Position numbers and translations under genes: made by a program. A DNA stretch of 64,000 bases from Pyrrhoderma lamaoense (Eukaryota; Basidiomycota; Agaricomycetes; Hymenochaetales; Hymenochaetaceae). Location of the stretch: positions 992,001 to 1,056,000 of the forward strand of contig NBAZ01000006.1 in the NCBI GenBank assembly GCA_002794735.1. The letters run 5' to 3'. The notes under the pieces were generated by a model. The model did not search any database and was not told where the DNA came from. It saw only the letters and a program-made list of their open reading frames with translations. Each line of letters starts with the position of its first letter. Position 1 is the first letter of the stretch. This document shows, piece by piece, positions 36,846 to 46,842 of this stretch.

Positions 36846-39800
36846 ATGCCTCCTGTGGCTGTTCCTTCAGGTGCCAATGCACCTGATAGCGGTCCCTCAA
36901 ACAGAGGAGGCAATGAGAAGACTAGAGTAGTGACCGTACGCCGTGTTGAGGATGAAGACATAAGACCGTACGTGCTTTCAGGTGAATTGGGTAAAGGGAG
37001 TTTTGCTACGGTTTATAAAGGTTACAACGAGGTGCGTAAGCAAGCTACTATACTATCGTTCCCTGAAACATACATGCTGCTACATTATGTCACAACTTCT
37101 GCTTGCTAACTAACGCGATAGGATACCAAAGAGCAAGTCGCTATCAAGACAGTCAGTCGGAAGGGGCTTTCGTCTAAGCTTCTTGATAACTTGCAAAGTG
37201 AAATCGATATTCTCAAGTCGTTATCGCATAGACATATTACAAAGCTCATGGATATTGTGGTATGCACGATAAAACTCCTGTCTGATTTACTCTCCATTTG
37301 ACTCATATTCTTAATCCATTCGATAGCGTGCTGAGAAGAACATATATCTAATCATGGAATACTGTTCAGGCGGTGACCTCACAAACTATATTAAGAAACG
37401 TGGAAAGGTTGATACTTTGGAATACATCCCTTCGCCCGGAGCTGCGCCTCAATACTATCCACACCCAAAGACAGGAGGATTAGATGAGAAGGTTGTCCGT
37501 AGTTTTCTAAGACAGCTAGGTAAGAGTGATTAACCCATATAAGTATACATCCATCTAACAGGGCTCGTGTAGCTCGTGCTCTGAAATTTCTTCGAAGCCG
37601 AAATCTGATTCATCGCGACATTAAGCCTCAAAACTTACTGCTGAAACCTGCTTCCCCGGAAGAACTATCTCGTGGTCACCCTCTTGGGGTGCCTATTCTG
37701 AAAGTAGCAGACTTCGGGTTCGCACGTTCACTACCAAATGCAGTAATGGCAGAGACCCTGTGTGGTTCCCCGTTATATATGGCACCCGAAATTCTTCGAT
37801 ACGAGAAGTACGATGCCAAGGCCGATTTGTGGAGTGTTGGCGCGGTTTTATACGAAACTGCTGTTGGGCGTCCGCCATTCCGAGCACAGAATCATATTGA
37901 GCTTCTGAAGAAGATAGAACAAACGAAGCGTGTGCGATTTCCTGATGAAGACCCAGATGCGAAGAACAAGGATCCAAAGCCCCAACCTGTTCCTAGAGAT
38001 ATCAAGAATTTGATAGAAAGGTTGTTGATGCGGGTACCTTCTCAGCGTGCGAGTTATGAGGAGTTCTTTAGCAGTGAGGCATTAAAGAATTCGAAGATGC
38101 GCCCACCCAAGGATGGCGATGGTACTGCTTCTCAATCTTCAAGGACCACGAGTACAGGGGCAGGAGATGGCGAAACTGTCGTCGTTGGTACCATAAAGAA
38201 GCGACAAAAGTCTTCGTTGACTTTAGATCCTACATTTCCAGAGAGCAGCCGACCAGCCCCACCCCCTCCCGTCGTTTCACAGATCGGAGAGGAAGACGAA
38301 TCTAGAGATGTTGGAAGTGCAGGAGGATCAGCGAAAGATGGACAGACCTCCGGGACGAGGTTTCCAGAGTCAAGATTTCCACCCCAACACCGGCCTTTAT
38401 TTCGGAGACGAGAATCAGGATCTCATTTTCAACCGCCTGTCCCTAGTGCTGTTGCTGATATTCCTAGTGGTGGGAGGTATGCCGTACAAATAATATAATT
38501 TTACAGAGATTTACTAAGCTAAAATTTAATAATTCTAGCCCTCCTTTTCCTGTGGGTATGGACCTTGAGCAACCTGAGCCTGTGAAAAAGGTTCATACAA
38601 GTGACCCACCATCTTCTACTGAGGCATCGGTTATTCCGGGAGAAACGGAGGAAGATGGGTTGCTGAGACGGGAATACGTTATGGTCGGTGACAATCGTGC
38701 AATAGAATTCGACCGGAAAGTTGAAGGTGAGTGGCTCAAAGTAAATTGTTAGAATATAGTTACTTATGTTTCTTTAAAGAAATTGCTGCCGCTACACATC
38801 GTCGACGATCAACATATGAACATAGGCACAGTTCACCTACCTTGGAGAAACGTTCTCAAGAGATAAATCGTCATGGTGATGTTGTAGCACCTGCAATGGC
38901 CACGGCACAAACGGCCCCTGCTGGTCAGATCGCTTTCCCTCCTCCTCCTAATGCACATGCTCCACCTCTTTCCGCTTCACCTTCTCGGACAAGTGCTTTG
39001 ACAAGAGCTTTAAGCGCTGCGTCCAAAAGGATATTTGGTACAAGTGCTTTGGCTTCTGTTACTGGTCGAAGCTCCTCTTATAACGCATATTCCCCGTATA
39101 CTCAGCAATCCGATAGTAGTTCCACCAAGGTAGAGTTTCCGTTAAACGAGAAACAGTGTTCTCCTCTTCGCCAGCCTTTATTGTTGGGAGATTATGAGCG
39201 TGATCCACTTGAGGAGGAGTTGCTAGCTGGACTAGAAGAACTGGCTCAAAAGACGGAAGTTTTGACGAGATGGGCGGACGAGATGTATGAATTTGTGAAG
39301 AATGTTCCCCAAAGTTAGTAAACTTTTGTACTTGGTTCTAATGAGCCTCAGCTTATAGATTTTTACGCCTACAATTAAGAACCTTTACCCCCTTCTTCTT
39401 CATTTCAAAAACTGGACGGTGAGACTGAAGCCGCAGCGGAGCGTAGACGTACCTCTATGGTCGATGCGGAGTACAATGCTGTAACTTCGATCGCGTTGTA
39501 TCTTCTTCTTATGTCATTCTCGCAAAAAGGTATTGATAGACTTCGAGTGCATCAAGAAGGTATGAAAATGAGAGATCCTGAAGGACGACTGGATGTGAGT
39601 GAAGGATTTGATGATGGTGCGATGACTCGTTCTCTTTTCCTTTGGGATTTAGTCTGATATAAGTCATTCATTAGCTTTGACTTGGTTTTCTACACATTTT
39701 GTGAAGTGCAGTGACCGTGCTCGACTTGTGAAGACTTGGCTTCCTGAGACAGCGATGGAAGGTCCGTCGTGGCTTGGCCAATTGGTTTACGACCGGGCTT

Positions 39801-40322
39801 TGCAACTAGTGCGTCATTATTCTTAAATTGAGTACCAATCATTTCTGATTGAAGTGGTTTTCGCTTTTAATTATAGTCTAGGAAAGCAGCGCATATCGAG
39901 CTTCTAGAACGTGATGAGGAGGCACGGCAGAGTTGTATAGAACTTTACGAGGAGTCTCTGTGGACCTTATATGCCTTGCAAGATGACCTCATGCAAGTTG
40001 ATAATCCATTCAGAGAAGAAGATAAAGTGACAATATCTTCTTGTAAGTATTCATATCTCAACCATACTCAAGTCTATGACCCGATTATTAACAATTTATA
40101 ATATCAGGGGTAGAGAAGACGAAACGACGTCTGACAAGCTGCCGAAATAAGAACTCACAGGGTGGATACGGGACTGTAGCTGAGAAGGCTGAGAAGAAGC
40201 TCGATTCGGGAATAGATAGACCTTTGTCCAGCCCTATTTCTGTGCCTGTGGACAATGATGCTCGACATCAAGATTGTCGTTATCCTTGGGAGGGGCGTAT
40301 GCGGGTGTCTCCCTTGCGATGA
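36846..40322 (+). CDS. ATG1: Autophagy-initiating Ser/Thr kinase Atg1
   Basis: Ten exons (36846-37031, 37122-37259, 37327-37519, 37573-38476, 38539-38726, 38780-39313, 39380-39616, 39675-39808, 39877-40042, 40108-40322), 964 aa, one consistent frame. Atg1 heads the Atg1-Atg13-Atg17 complex that starts autophagosome formation. The N-terminal kinase has [50 protein letters not shown] and YMAPEIL. A long Ser/Pro-rich linker follows. The C-terminal Atg13-binding (tMIT) region has VSEGFDD, then [32 protein letters not shown] and [17 protein letters not shown]. An insertion in the kinase domain near PHPKTGG is usual for fungal Atg1. Confidence 0.96.
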
Positions 40323-40533
40323 TGATTCCGATTTTTTCCTATTGATTTCTTTTCATACTTTCTATTTTCTCATTTCACTTTCACTCTCTCACTCTCTCCC
40401 TTCTCTCATTTAATTGCTTTTTCCATTGCTTTATTCCATTTAGGAATTGCTATTTCAATTGCACATGTACTCTTATTATTATTTCTCTGCCTTAATTTGC
40501 GTATAACTGTTTATCCTACTCATTTCAAATCAC

Positions 40534-40779
40534 TCACTTCTCACTTCTCGTTTCATATTCATTTTTCCTTTGTAACTCTCGGCTCTCTTCTAACTTTACT
40601 ATTTCATCAGGCTGTATCAAGTGTACTATTTTTTTGGGGGACATTAACATTCTTCTGATATTCTCTTCTCTTTGTGCTGTAACGATAGTCAAATCAAGTA
40701 GCGTGTAGGTCGGTCTAACTTGATAATGAGAAATTATTTTACTTGTTTGTAAATAGTATTCCAAGTTACAAAGGCCCAT
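40534..40779 (-). CDS. Possible small protein with TYTLLDLT motif
   Basis: An 81-aa open frame with an ATG start. It is not recognised. It contains PTYTLLDLTIV and a charged C-terminus (ELQRKNEYETRSEK). A nearby same-strand frame (41032-41394) has GTYSVLDLTAQ and a similar charged end (YEKQRERECQEGQ), which hints at a small paralogous pair or a degenerate copy. A splice acceptor (TTATCAAG) just before the motif would shorten the coding part. Confidence is low because the frame is short and lies near the 3' flank of ATG1. Confidence 0.3.
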   Translation of the reverse strand: MGLCNLEYYLQTSKIISHYQVRPTYTLLDLTIVTAQREENIRRMLMSPKKIVHLIQPDEIVKLEESRELQRKNEYETRSEK

Positions 40780-41031
40780 TTTATCTAGGCAGAAGGCTAA
40801 GTTTACAAAGTATGATTAGTTTTTCCTTTTCTGATCTCATAATCTTGGTGTTTCCTATCTTTTCAATCCTTCTTCAGTCGTAAACTATTTGCATACGGCA
40901 TAAATTATCAGATGGAGAAAGAGTTTTGTCCAGTTTAAGTTTGAAGAGATCTCGAGATTAGCCTTTTCGTTCTTCTCGCGATACCTTTGCTACGGTATCA
41001 AAATCATAGTTTTTTGCATTAGATAGCGGAA

Positions 41032-41547
41032 TTATTGGCCCTCCTGGCATTCTCTTTCTCTTTGCTTCTCATATGTCTGTTGTATTTTGGGATCAAGAGC
41101 ATCAGGTACTGTACTAGACTCGATCCCTTCTTTCGAGAAAGATGTGTTCTGAATCTTGAGGAAATCTTTGGCTACAATCTCTTTATAAAATGGTTGTTTG
41201 GATTTTGAAGAGGAAGGGGGTTGATCATGTGTGACAAGTCTCTCTCCATCTTTTGGCACGTACATATATCTAAAATCTCCAGCTTTGGGCCTAGTTTTGG
41301 GGGTTGGGGAAGAGCTCAGTTTTGCTGGTTGTTGAGCGGTGAGGTCCAAGACAGAATAAGTGCCGTGCTTATCCGTGCTCAGAACTTTTTTCACCGTTAG
41401 ATGTAGACAATATATTCCGCGTGATTAGAGGCCTTCTCTTTCTTGCTCTTGTATTACTAACACCAGAACTTAGGGCACTACCCTTACCTGAAGATCCGGG
41501 CCCTTTGAGGGAGGAGGGTTAATGAGATTCCTCTGTTCTCTAGACAT
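41032..41547 (-). CDS. Hypothetical small protein, 5' part unresolved
   Basis: A coding-looking frame at 41394-41032 reads from KKVLSTDKHGTYSVLDLTAQ through Ser/Lys/Pro-rich sequence with FRYMYVPKDGERLVTH to a charged C-terminus. An upstream exon is likely at 41547-41488: it starts MSREQRNLINPPPSKGPDLQ and ends in a perfect donor (CAG|GTAAGG). I cannot join the two in phase with a normal AG acceptor, so there is either another exon or one more missing base. No family is recognised and no signal peptide is visible. Confidence 0.45.
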
Positions 41548-42378
41548 ACTTGTATAGAGTTATAGACAATTACAGAGCTACTAAGACAGTTAGCTATGGA
41601 ATATGCTCGCTGGGTTTGACCTGGCCTCCTTTGAGTTTATGTATACTCAGAAGTCTGACATTACTTTAGATCTTTGCTAGATTTCAAAGGTGAAAAATTC
41701 TAATTTGGTAATCAACACCATATGCAAATTAAAGAAATAGAAAAAACAGGAAGCAAAGACACTCGCGGCCAGTGTCAATTAATTAAGGAGTTAATGCTAC
41801 TTTTCCTTTTTGGACACGTAATAATAGGTTAATATGTTAAAAGAAATTGAAACTAGTAATTCTAGATTTTACTCACGTCATACGTTATGTTCTGACATCG
41901 CCTGCTTCAAAGCTTTTCGGCAGTTACCCACTGGCAGAGTAGTAATTACGATGAAGTACCGTCTTTCTTACAGTTTTCAAAGCTCAAAAAACGAATGTCG
42001 AAATATGTAAAGAGAAAAGAGATTATGACCAACAAAGTGGGATATCATACAGAGAAGGAGCTGCTAACTTTTAATCTATTTTATTCTGATTCAACGTGTA
42101 AAGATAGATGATGCTTGGTACCAGTCTAGCTTATGAATTCGAACTTCTTTAGTTGACTACATATTATTCTGAATAAACTAGATACATGATTCCTTATATT
42201 TTAGAATGTCAACTTTTCGGTGTATAATATCATTATAATAAGACCAAACCCATAATATAGCGAAAGATCTCACGTTATTGTCAACTCTTCAGACTGGAAC
42301 TTCGCTCACTTGCCTCCTTGTATCCTCCAGAGATGTGGTAGCCGTCGTCACAAGTCAGGATGTAGCTTCTCCAGGCTT
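41548..42378. other. Intergenic region
   Basis: AT-rich sequence between two same-strand hypothetical genes. No gene or repeat is recognised. Confidence 0.45.
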
Positions 42379-43068
42379 TCATGTCTTTCGTTTATTCTTG
42401 TTTTTGTCAGTAAAATCGGCATATTGAAATGTCTTATACACCCGCAACTCCATCTTAGTACCACCTTTAGACATAGAAGAATGCATTGATCTCTCATCTT
42501 GGGCATCAATGGCTTTAGATGGCTGGGGATTGGTCTTTTTAATCACTGAGTAATCATCTTCCGCACCGTCTGATGTTTTCCGTTTACTCAGCCGAGATTG
42601 AGCAGTAGTTTTGGGAGCTAACCTATACACCTGTATATCCATCGTAGTCCCACCATTAGCCACAGATGCACGCATTTTTTTCTCTTCTTGGGCATCAATG
42701 ACTCTAGGTGGCTGGGGTTTTGCTATTATCACTTCAGATGTATCTATTACAGTGCTTGGTGTTTTCGGTTGAGTAGCTCGAGGGCGATATGGAATCCGAG
42801 TAGCTGGGGTCTGAGGAGCTGAAATGTTAGCTCCCGAAGTATGAGCAGCTATCGCTGGTCCTGACGTTGGCCTAATTGACTTCTCAGGAAGCCTTATCAT
42901 AGTAGTTGGTAATACTTGTTCTTGATCTAAGTTACCCGAGCGTTGGGGTGTAGCTGCTGCCGGTCTTCGCTGTGAGGAGCTTGGAGTTGCATCTCCTGTC
43001 GAAGCCCTGGTAGAGGGAAGGGGAGAAGGCGTTGTATCGCTAAGAACAACGCTTATCCAATCACCCAT
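42379..43068 (-). CDS. Lineage-specific protein with internal repeat
   Basis: A single-exon 229-aa protein starting MGDWISVVLSDTT. The first 110 residues are Pro/Ser/Thr-rich and disordered. Two related units follow, at residues 111-150 and 174-213. Each has the order PQP, IDAQ(E/D)E, a Met/Ser patch, GGT(T/K)M and a final VY(R/K) pair, for example VIDAQEEKKMRASVANGGTT against AIDAQDERSMHSSMSKGGTK. The linker holds a basic SRLSKRKTS nuclear-localisation-like patch, and the C-terminus is Lys-rich. I do not recognise the family. The repeated, partly ordered unit suggests a small binding module. Confidence 0.65.
   Translation of the reverse strand: MGDWISVVLSDTTPSPLPSTRASTGDATPSSSQRRPAAATPQRSGNLDQEQVLPTTMIRLPEKSIRPTSGPAIAAHTSGANISAPQTPATRIPYRPRATQPKTPSTVIDTSEVIIAKPQPPRVIDAQEEKKMRASVANGGTTMDIQVYRLAPKTTAQSRLSKRKTSDGAEDDYSVIKKTNPQPSKAIDAQDERSMHSSMSKGGTKMELRVYKTFQYADFTDKNKNKRKT
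42430..42549 (-). repeat. Intragenic repeat unit 2
   Basis: Encodes residues 174-213 and is the second copy of the 40-residue unit. The two copies have diverged at the amino-acid level, so the duplication is old or the module evolves fast. Confidence 0.7.
42619..42738 (-). repeat. Intragenic repeat unit 1
   Basis: Encodes residues 111-150 of the 42379-43068 protein. It is related to unit 2 by an IDAQ...GGT..M...VY pattern, with 63 residues between equivalent positions. Confidence 0.7.
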
Positions 43069-43582
43069 CTTTCTCTGGAGTTATTAAGTTGTTTGTGGTT
43101 GTGTGTCTGTGCGTTTGAGGGCCTGAAGTGACCTTTTTCTTCCCTTATACACTTACGAAGTATCACGAGCTTTAATAGGCTCAAGAGTTCTGCCTTTTTT
43201 GCTTCTCCTGTGGACCTACGAGGTTAGTTATCTTTATCCTTGATAGGACCCACCCCCTCTCGTTCTACAATTGGCAAAATACGTTGATCAAAGTCAACAT
43301 GACATTAATAGGAAGCAAAAAAGTTTGCAAAAAGAGTATATAATGTAAACAAATCACGATTGATAATCTTGACTACCAAAATTAGCCGAACTTGTACTGA
43401 TTACGTCACACGTTGCAAAATCAGCCGCTAGAATAGTTTTCAGAAAGCATTTCCTTCTTTCTTGCAATCTTCAAAGTTAGAAAAGTAGAGTTTGAGGAAG
43501 TAAATCTGGGGCATTACGAGGGAATAATTCTAGATAGAATCCAAGTAATTCAAGGAAGCAAATAAGAAGAAGCGCTATAACT
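43069..43582. promoter_or_regulatory. Divergent promoter region, repeat protein / PTPA
   Basis: 514 bp between divergent start codons. It must hold both promoters. No specific element is recognised. Confidence 0.45.
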
Positions 43583-46500
43583 ATGACGAAGGAAACTGAT
43601 TCATCAACAGGAGAAGGCATATCATCCACATCTACTAATATATATATTGTACCGCGTAAATGTATCTTGACGAAAGAGCAGATGGAAGCCTTTCAAGCTT
43701 CGAAAACCCATCAAGATGTAATTGGATATATTGAAACGCTCAATGATGCGGTTAGTGGAGTGAAGCTTACAGATGAATGCGAGATGTCAGAGGTATGTGT
43801 GTCTGTACATCCATTTTCTTTCAAATCCACCTCTTTCAACTTCCTTCGACCTATGTCTGGATCTGCTTATCCTCTTTTCGTCTGTTCTCTTCCAACTCGA
43901 ACTTCATCATCGAATGCCTGTCTATATGCTTCATTCTACTTTCTACTTTGCTATTCAAAATAAGCAAACTCGGCAGAATAACTGTATGATTGGCTCGGGA
44001 TTGAATACACCTAATAAAACTAAATACATTAAACCTATTTATCACTAAACTACCTAAACTTTCAATCAATAATCTTACTCATTTTAACATCTTTCTTTTT
44101 CTACAACAGGGCGTACAGGCAATCTTGGGCGTGTTGAATAGTGTCGAAGAGATTGCAAGGGATACACCACCGGTTGATAATAGTGGATCAAGATTCGGCA
44201 ACCCTGCGTTTCGAACGTTTTACGATAGAACCAAAGAGGTGATGCATATTACATTCTTCCTCTGCTTTATTTGTAACGGCTTTTATTAACGTTTTTTTGT
44301 GATTTCATATTTCTTTTCCTCGTGCCTACCATCGGTTGATGAATTCATTGGTCAATGGTTGACGGCTTTGACGTGCTGATCCGCTGTCTTCGCCTTTGCC
44401 TTTGTCTCCATCTCCATCTTTACCGTTACTATCATCTTTATCATTGGTTTCCGATGTCTGACATCTTCATCATCCCGTCCTGTGCCTGCCTCATCCTGCT
44501 CCTGGCCTAAACTTGTATTTAACATCGCGCTCTGGACTCAAACTTGTATTTATATCTATCACAAATATGAAATTTAGGCAGCACCAGAATTTCATCGTCG
44601 CATACCAGGCATCCCACCTGACGCCACACCAGAAATATCAGTTTACTTTACCGAGTCATGGGGGAATAGGACTCGGATTGATTATGGAAGTGGGATGGAG
44701 CTCAACTTTTTATGTTGGCTGTACGTATTATCATCTTCAAATTTTTTTTTCACGGAGCTTCGAGTTTCATTGTTTCGTTATCACCAACGTTTGATACCAT
44801 GACCACTTGTCCAGCGAGATCCCTCTCTTTTTTTATGCTTTGAAAACAAGAGAGACCTAACTATGACTGACTCATTCCTTTTCTCGCTCCTTCTTATGCT
44901 GTTTCAAAAAAGGCTATGTTTAGAAAAACTTGGCGTGATCAAACCATCTGACCATAAAGCACTCATTATTCGGGTCTTTTGGAGGTAAGTGATCTCCTTC
45001 CTTATTGGCCATCCTTAATTCTATTACTTCCATCAATATCTTTCATTATTACAAATTTTACCTAAACACTACCATTGCTTCCTTGCACAAATTACAATGT
45101 GCGAGAGGATAAACTACCTCGGAGCTCTTCCCTTTGTATCGTGTGATCAAAGCTGGAACACTACCTACACACATAAGACTCAATAATCCCGCATACTATC
45201 AAAAACGTTTTCACATACATAGTTTAAGTGACGCTCAAACGCCGCTTCTCTTTAGTCATGTGTTGTGTGTGTGTGTGTGTGTGGTGGTGGTGGTTTTCTT
45301 GGAAATCATGTGTTCAACTTCCCTCCTTCCAGTCAATTCCTTTTCTCTTCTTTCCTCTTTTGAAGCCACAACTAGCGAGCTAGCGCTGACTTTTAATTCT
45401 TCGGGTTCTCGGACTTGGGGTAGATATATTGAGGTTATGCGAGTATTACAAAGTACTTATTGGCTCGAGCCTGCCGGTTCTCATGGTGTCTGGGGACTGG
45501 ATGATTATCATTTTTTGCCATTCTTATTTGGGAGTGCGCAGTTGAAAGGTATGTATGTTCTATTATTTTTATTAATATCTTTTGTATCTTAGGTTGAGCC
45601 TTTGATATCATTTTTGGTTGAGGCGCTGTGGGAACGAAGTATCTGCGAATCCTTGTTTTGTTTTATTTCTATGGGTCGAACATATTGCGTTTCATTGACC
45701 CTTCGTGAAATATATCAATGTTGAATCTGATTCGCTCCGCTTTTTTTTTGAATCATCATTGATAACAATGCTATCAACTATGATTTCGATGCTACTTTTT
45801 TCCATTAATCTATCTATCTAATCACTTGCTAATTTTTTCTTCTTGCTGCGCAACAGGACATAAATATCTCCGACCAAAGTCAATACATGACAAAGACGTT
45901 GTTGACGAGTACTCAAAGCATTATATGTATTTGGCATGCATCAAGTTTATCAATTCTGTACGTTCTTTATTCTTAACTGTTTCTCTTCTTCTTTCTCTTC
46001 TTTATCCAAAAAAATCTAAAATTGAAAAAGTAATGAATATGCGCAGCATGCGCGCATGAATAACTTCTTTCGGTCTCTAAACTATATGTTCCTTGTTTTA
46101 TTATGAATACTCTAAAACTTATCTCTGACTATTATAACTTTACTAACTTATTATCCTTTGATATCCCCTCGCTAGATTAAAACAGCATCACTGCGCTGGC
46201 ATTCACCCATGCTAGACGATATATCCGGGGTGAGTTCTCTCCTCATCTAATCTCTATCTCTATTTCTACTCCATCTTACCCCATCTACTCTCTTCTCATT
46301 CTATCCTCATCCTACCCTTCCTTACGCATCCCACCCTTACTCATACACTCACCCCCCCCCCCATCCCTCTCCAAACTCTAAATACGAAAACAAAAACTGA
46401 TAACACAATACAAAATAAAATAATATTAAAAAAACAAAAAAAACAGGTAAAGACATGGGAGAAAGTGAACGAAGGGATGATCAAGATGTATCGGGCAGAA

Positions 46501-46842
46501 GTACTCGGGAAGCTACCCGTCATCCAACATTTCCTATTTGGTTCAATACTCAGATACGACGGGCCTTTACTCCCTGCTGCGTCTACAAATACCCCGGACG
46601 ATGTGGATGACGCTCATTGGGGACATCATCATGCGCTTCCGAGTGGCGGTGTAGGAGGGGTTGTGGGGCAACAACGAGAGATCGGGGCGGGGACGGGGAC
46701 GGGGTGGGGAGATTGTTGTGGTATTCCTGTACCGTCTGCGTTTGCTGCTGCTGCAGCTGAGAAACGACAGGATGGGTCCAGGTCTGGTTCTGGTTCTGGG
46801 TTGTTAGGAGGACCGGCAGTAAGGGCTGTTCCTTTTGATTAA
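43583..46842 (+). CDS. PP2A phosphatase activator (PTPA/Rrd family)
   Basis: Eight exons (43583-43792, 44110-44238, 44578-44720, 44913-44984, 45424-45548, 45857-45957, 46176-46229, 46447-46842), 409 aa. PTPA is a peptidyl-prolyl isomerase-like factor that activates PP2A catalytic subunits. Hallmarks are [52 protein letters not shown] followed by [39 protein letters not shown] and [20 protein letters not shown]. The C-terminus has a Gly/Ala/Ser-rich insertion after [13 protein letters not shown] but ends in the conserved VPFD. Every intron is unusually long for this window (317, 339, 192, 439, 308, 218, 217 bp). Whether it is the RRD1 or RRD2 type cannot be told here. Confidence 0.93.
45264..45293. 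repeat. TG/TGG microsatellite in a PTPA intron
   Basis: A TG run of about 20 bases followed by four TGG units, inside the 439-bp fourth intron of PTPA. Confidence 0.9.

Noticed and set aside
45134..45423. Coding extension upstream of PTPA exon 5
   Set aside because: The frame lacks PTPA similarity and includes the TG microsatellite. The acceptor at 45422-45423 joins FWR to YIEVMR exactly as in the family.
46465..46530. Frame on the - strand at 46341-46523
   Set aside because: It is antisense to the last PTPA intron and exon and is driven by poly-T and poly-G tracts.
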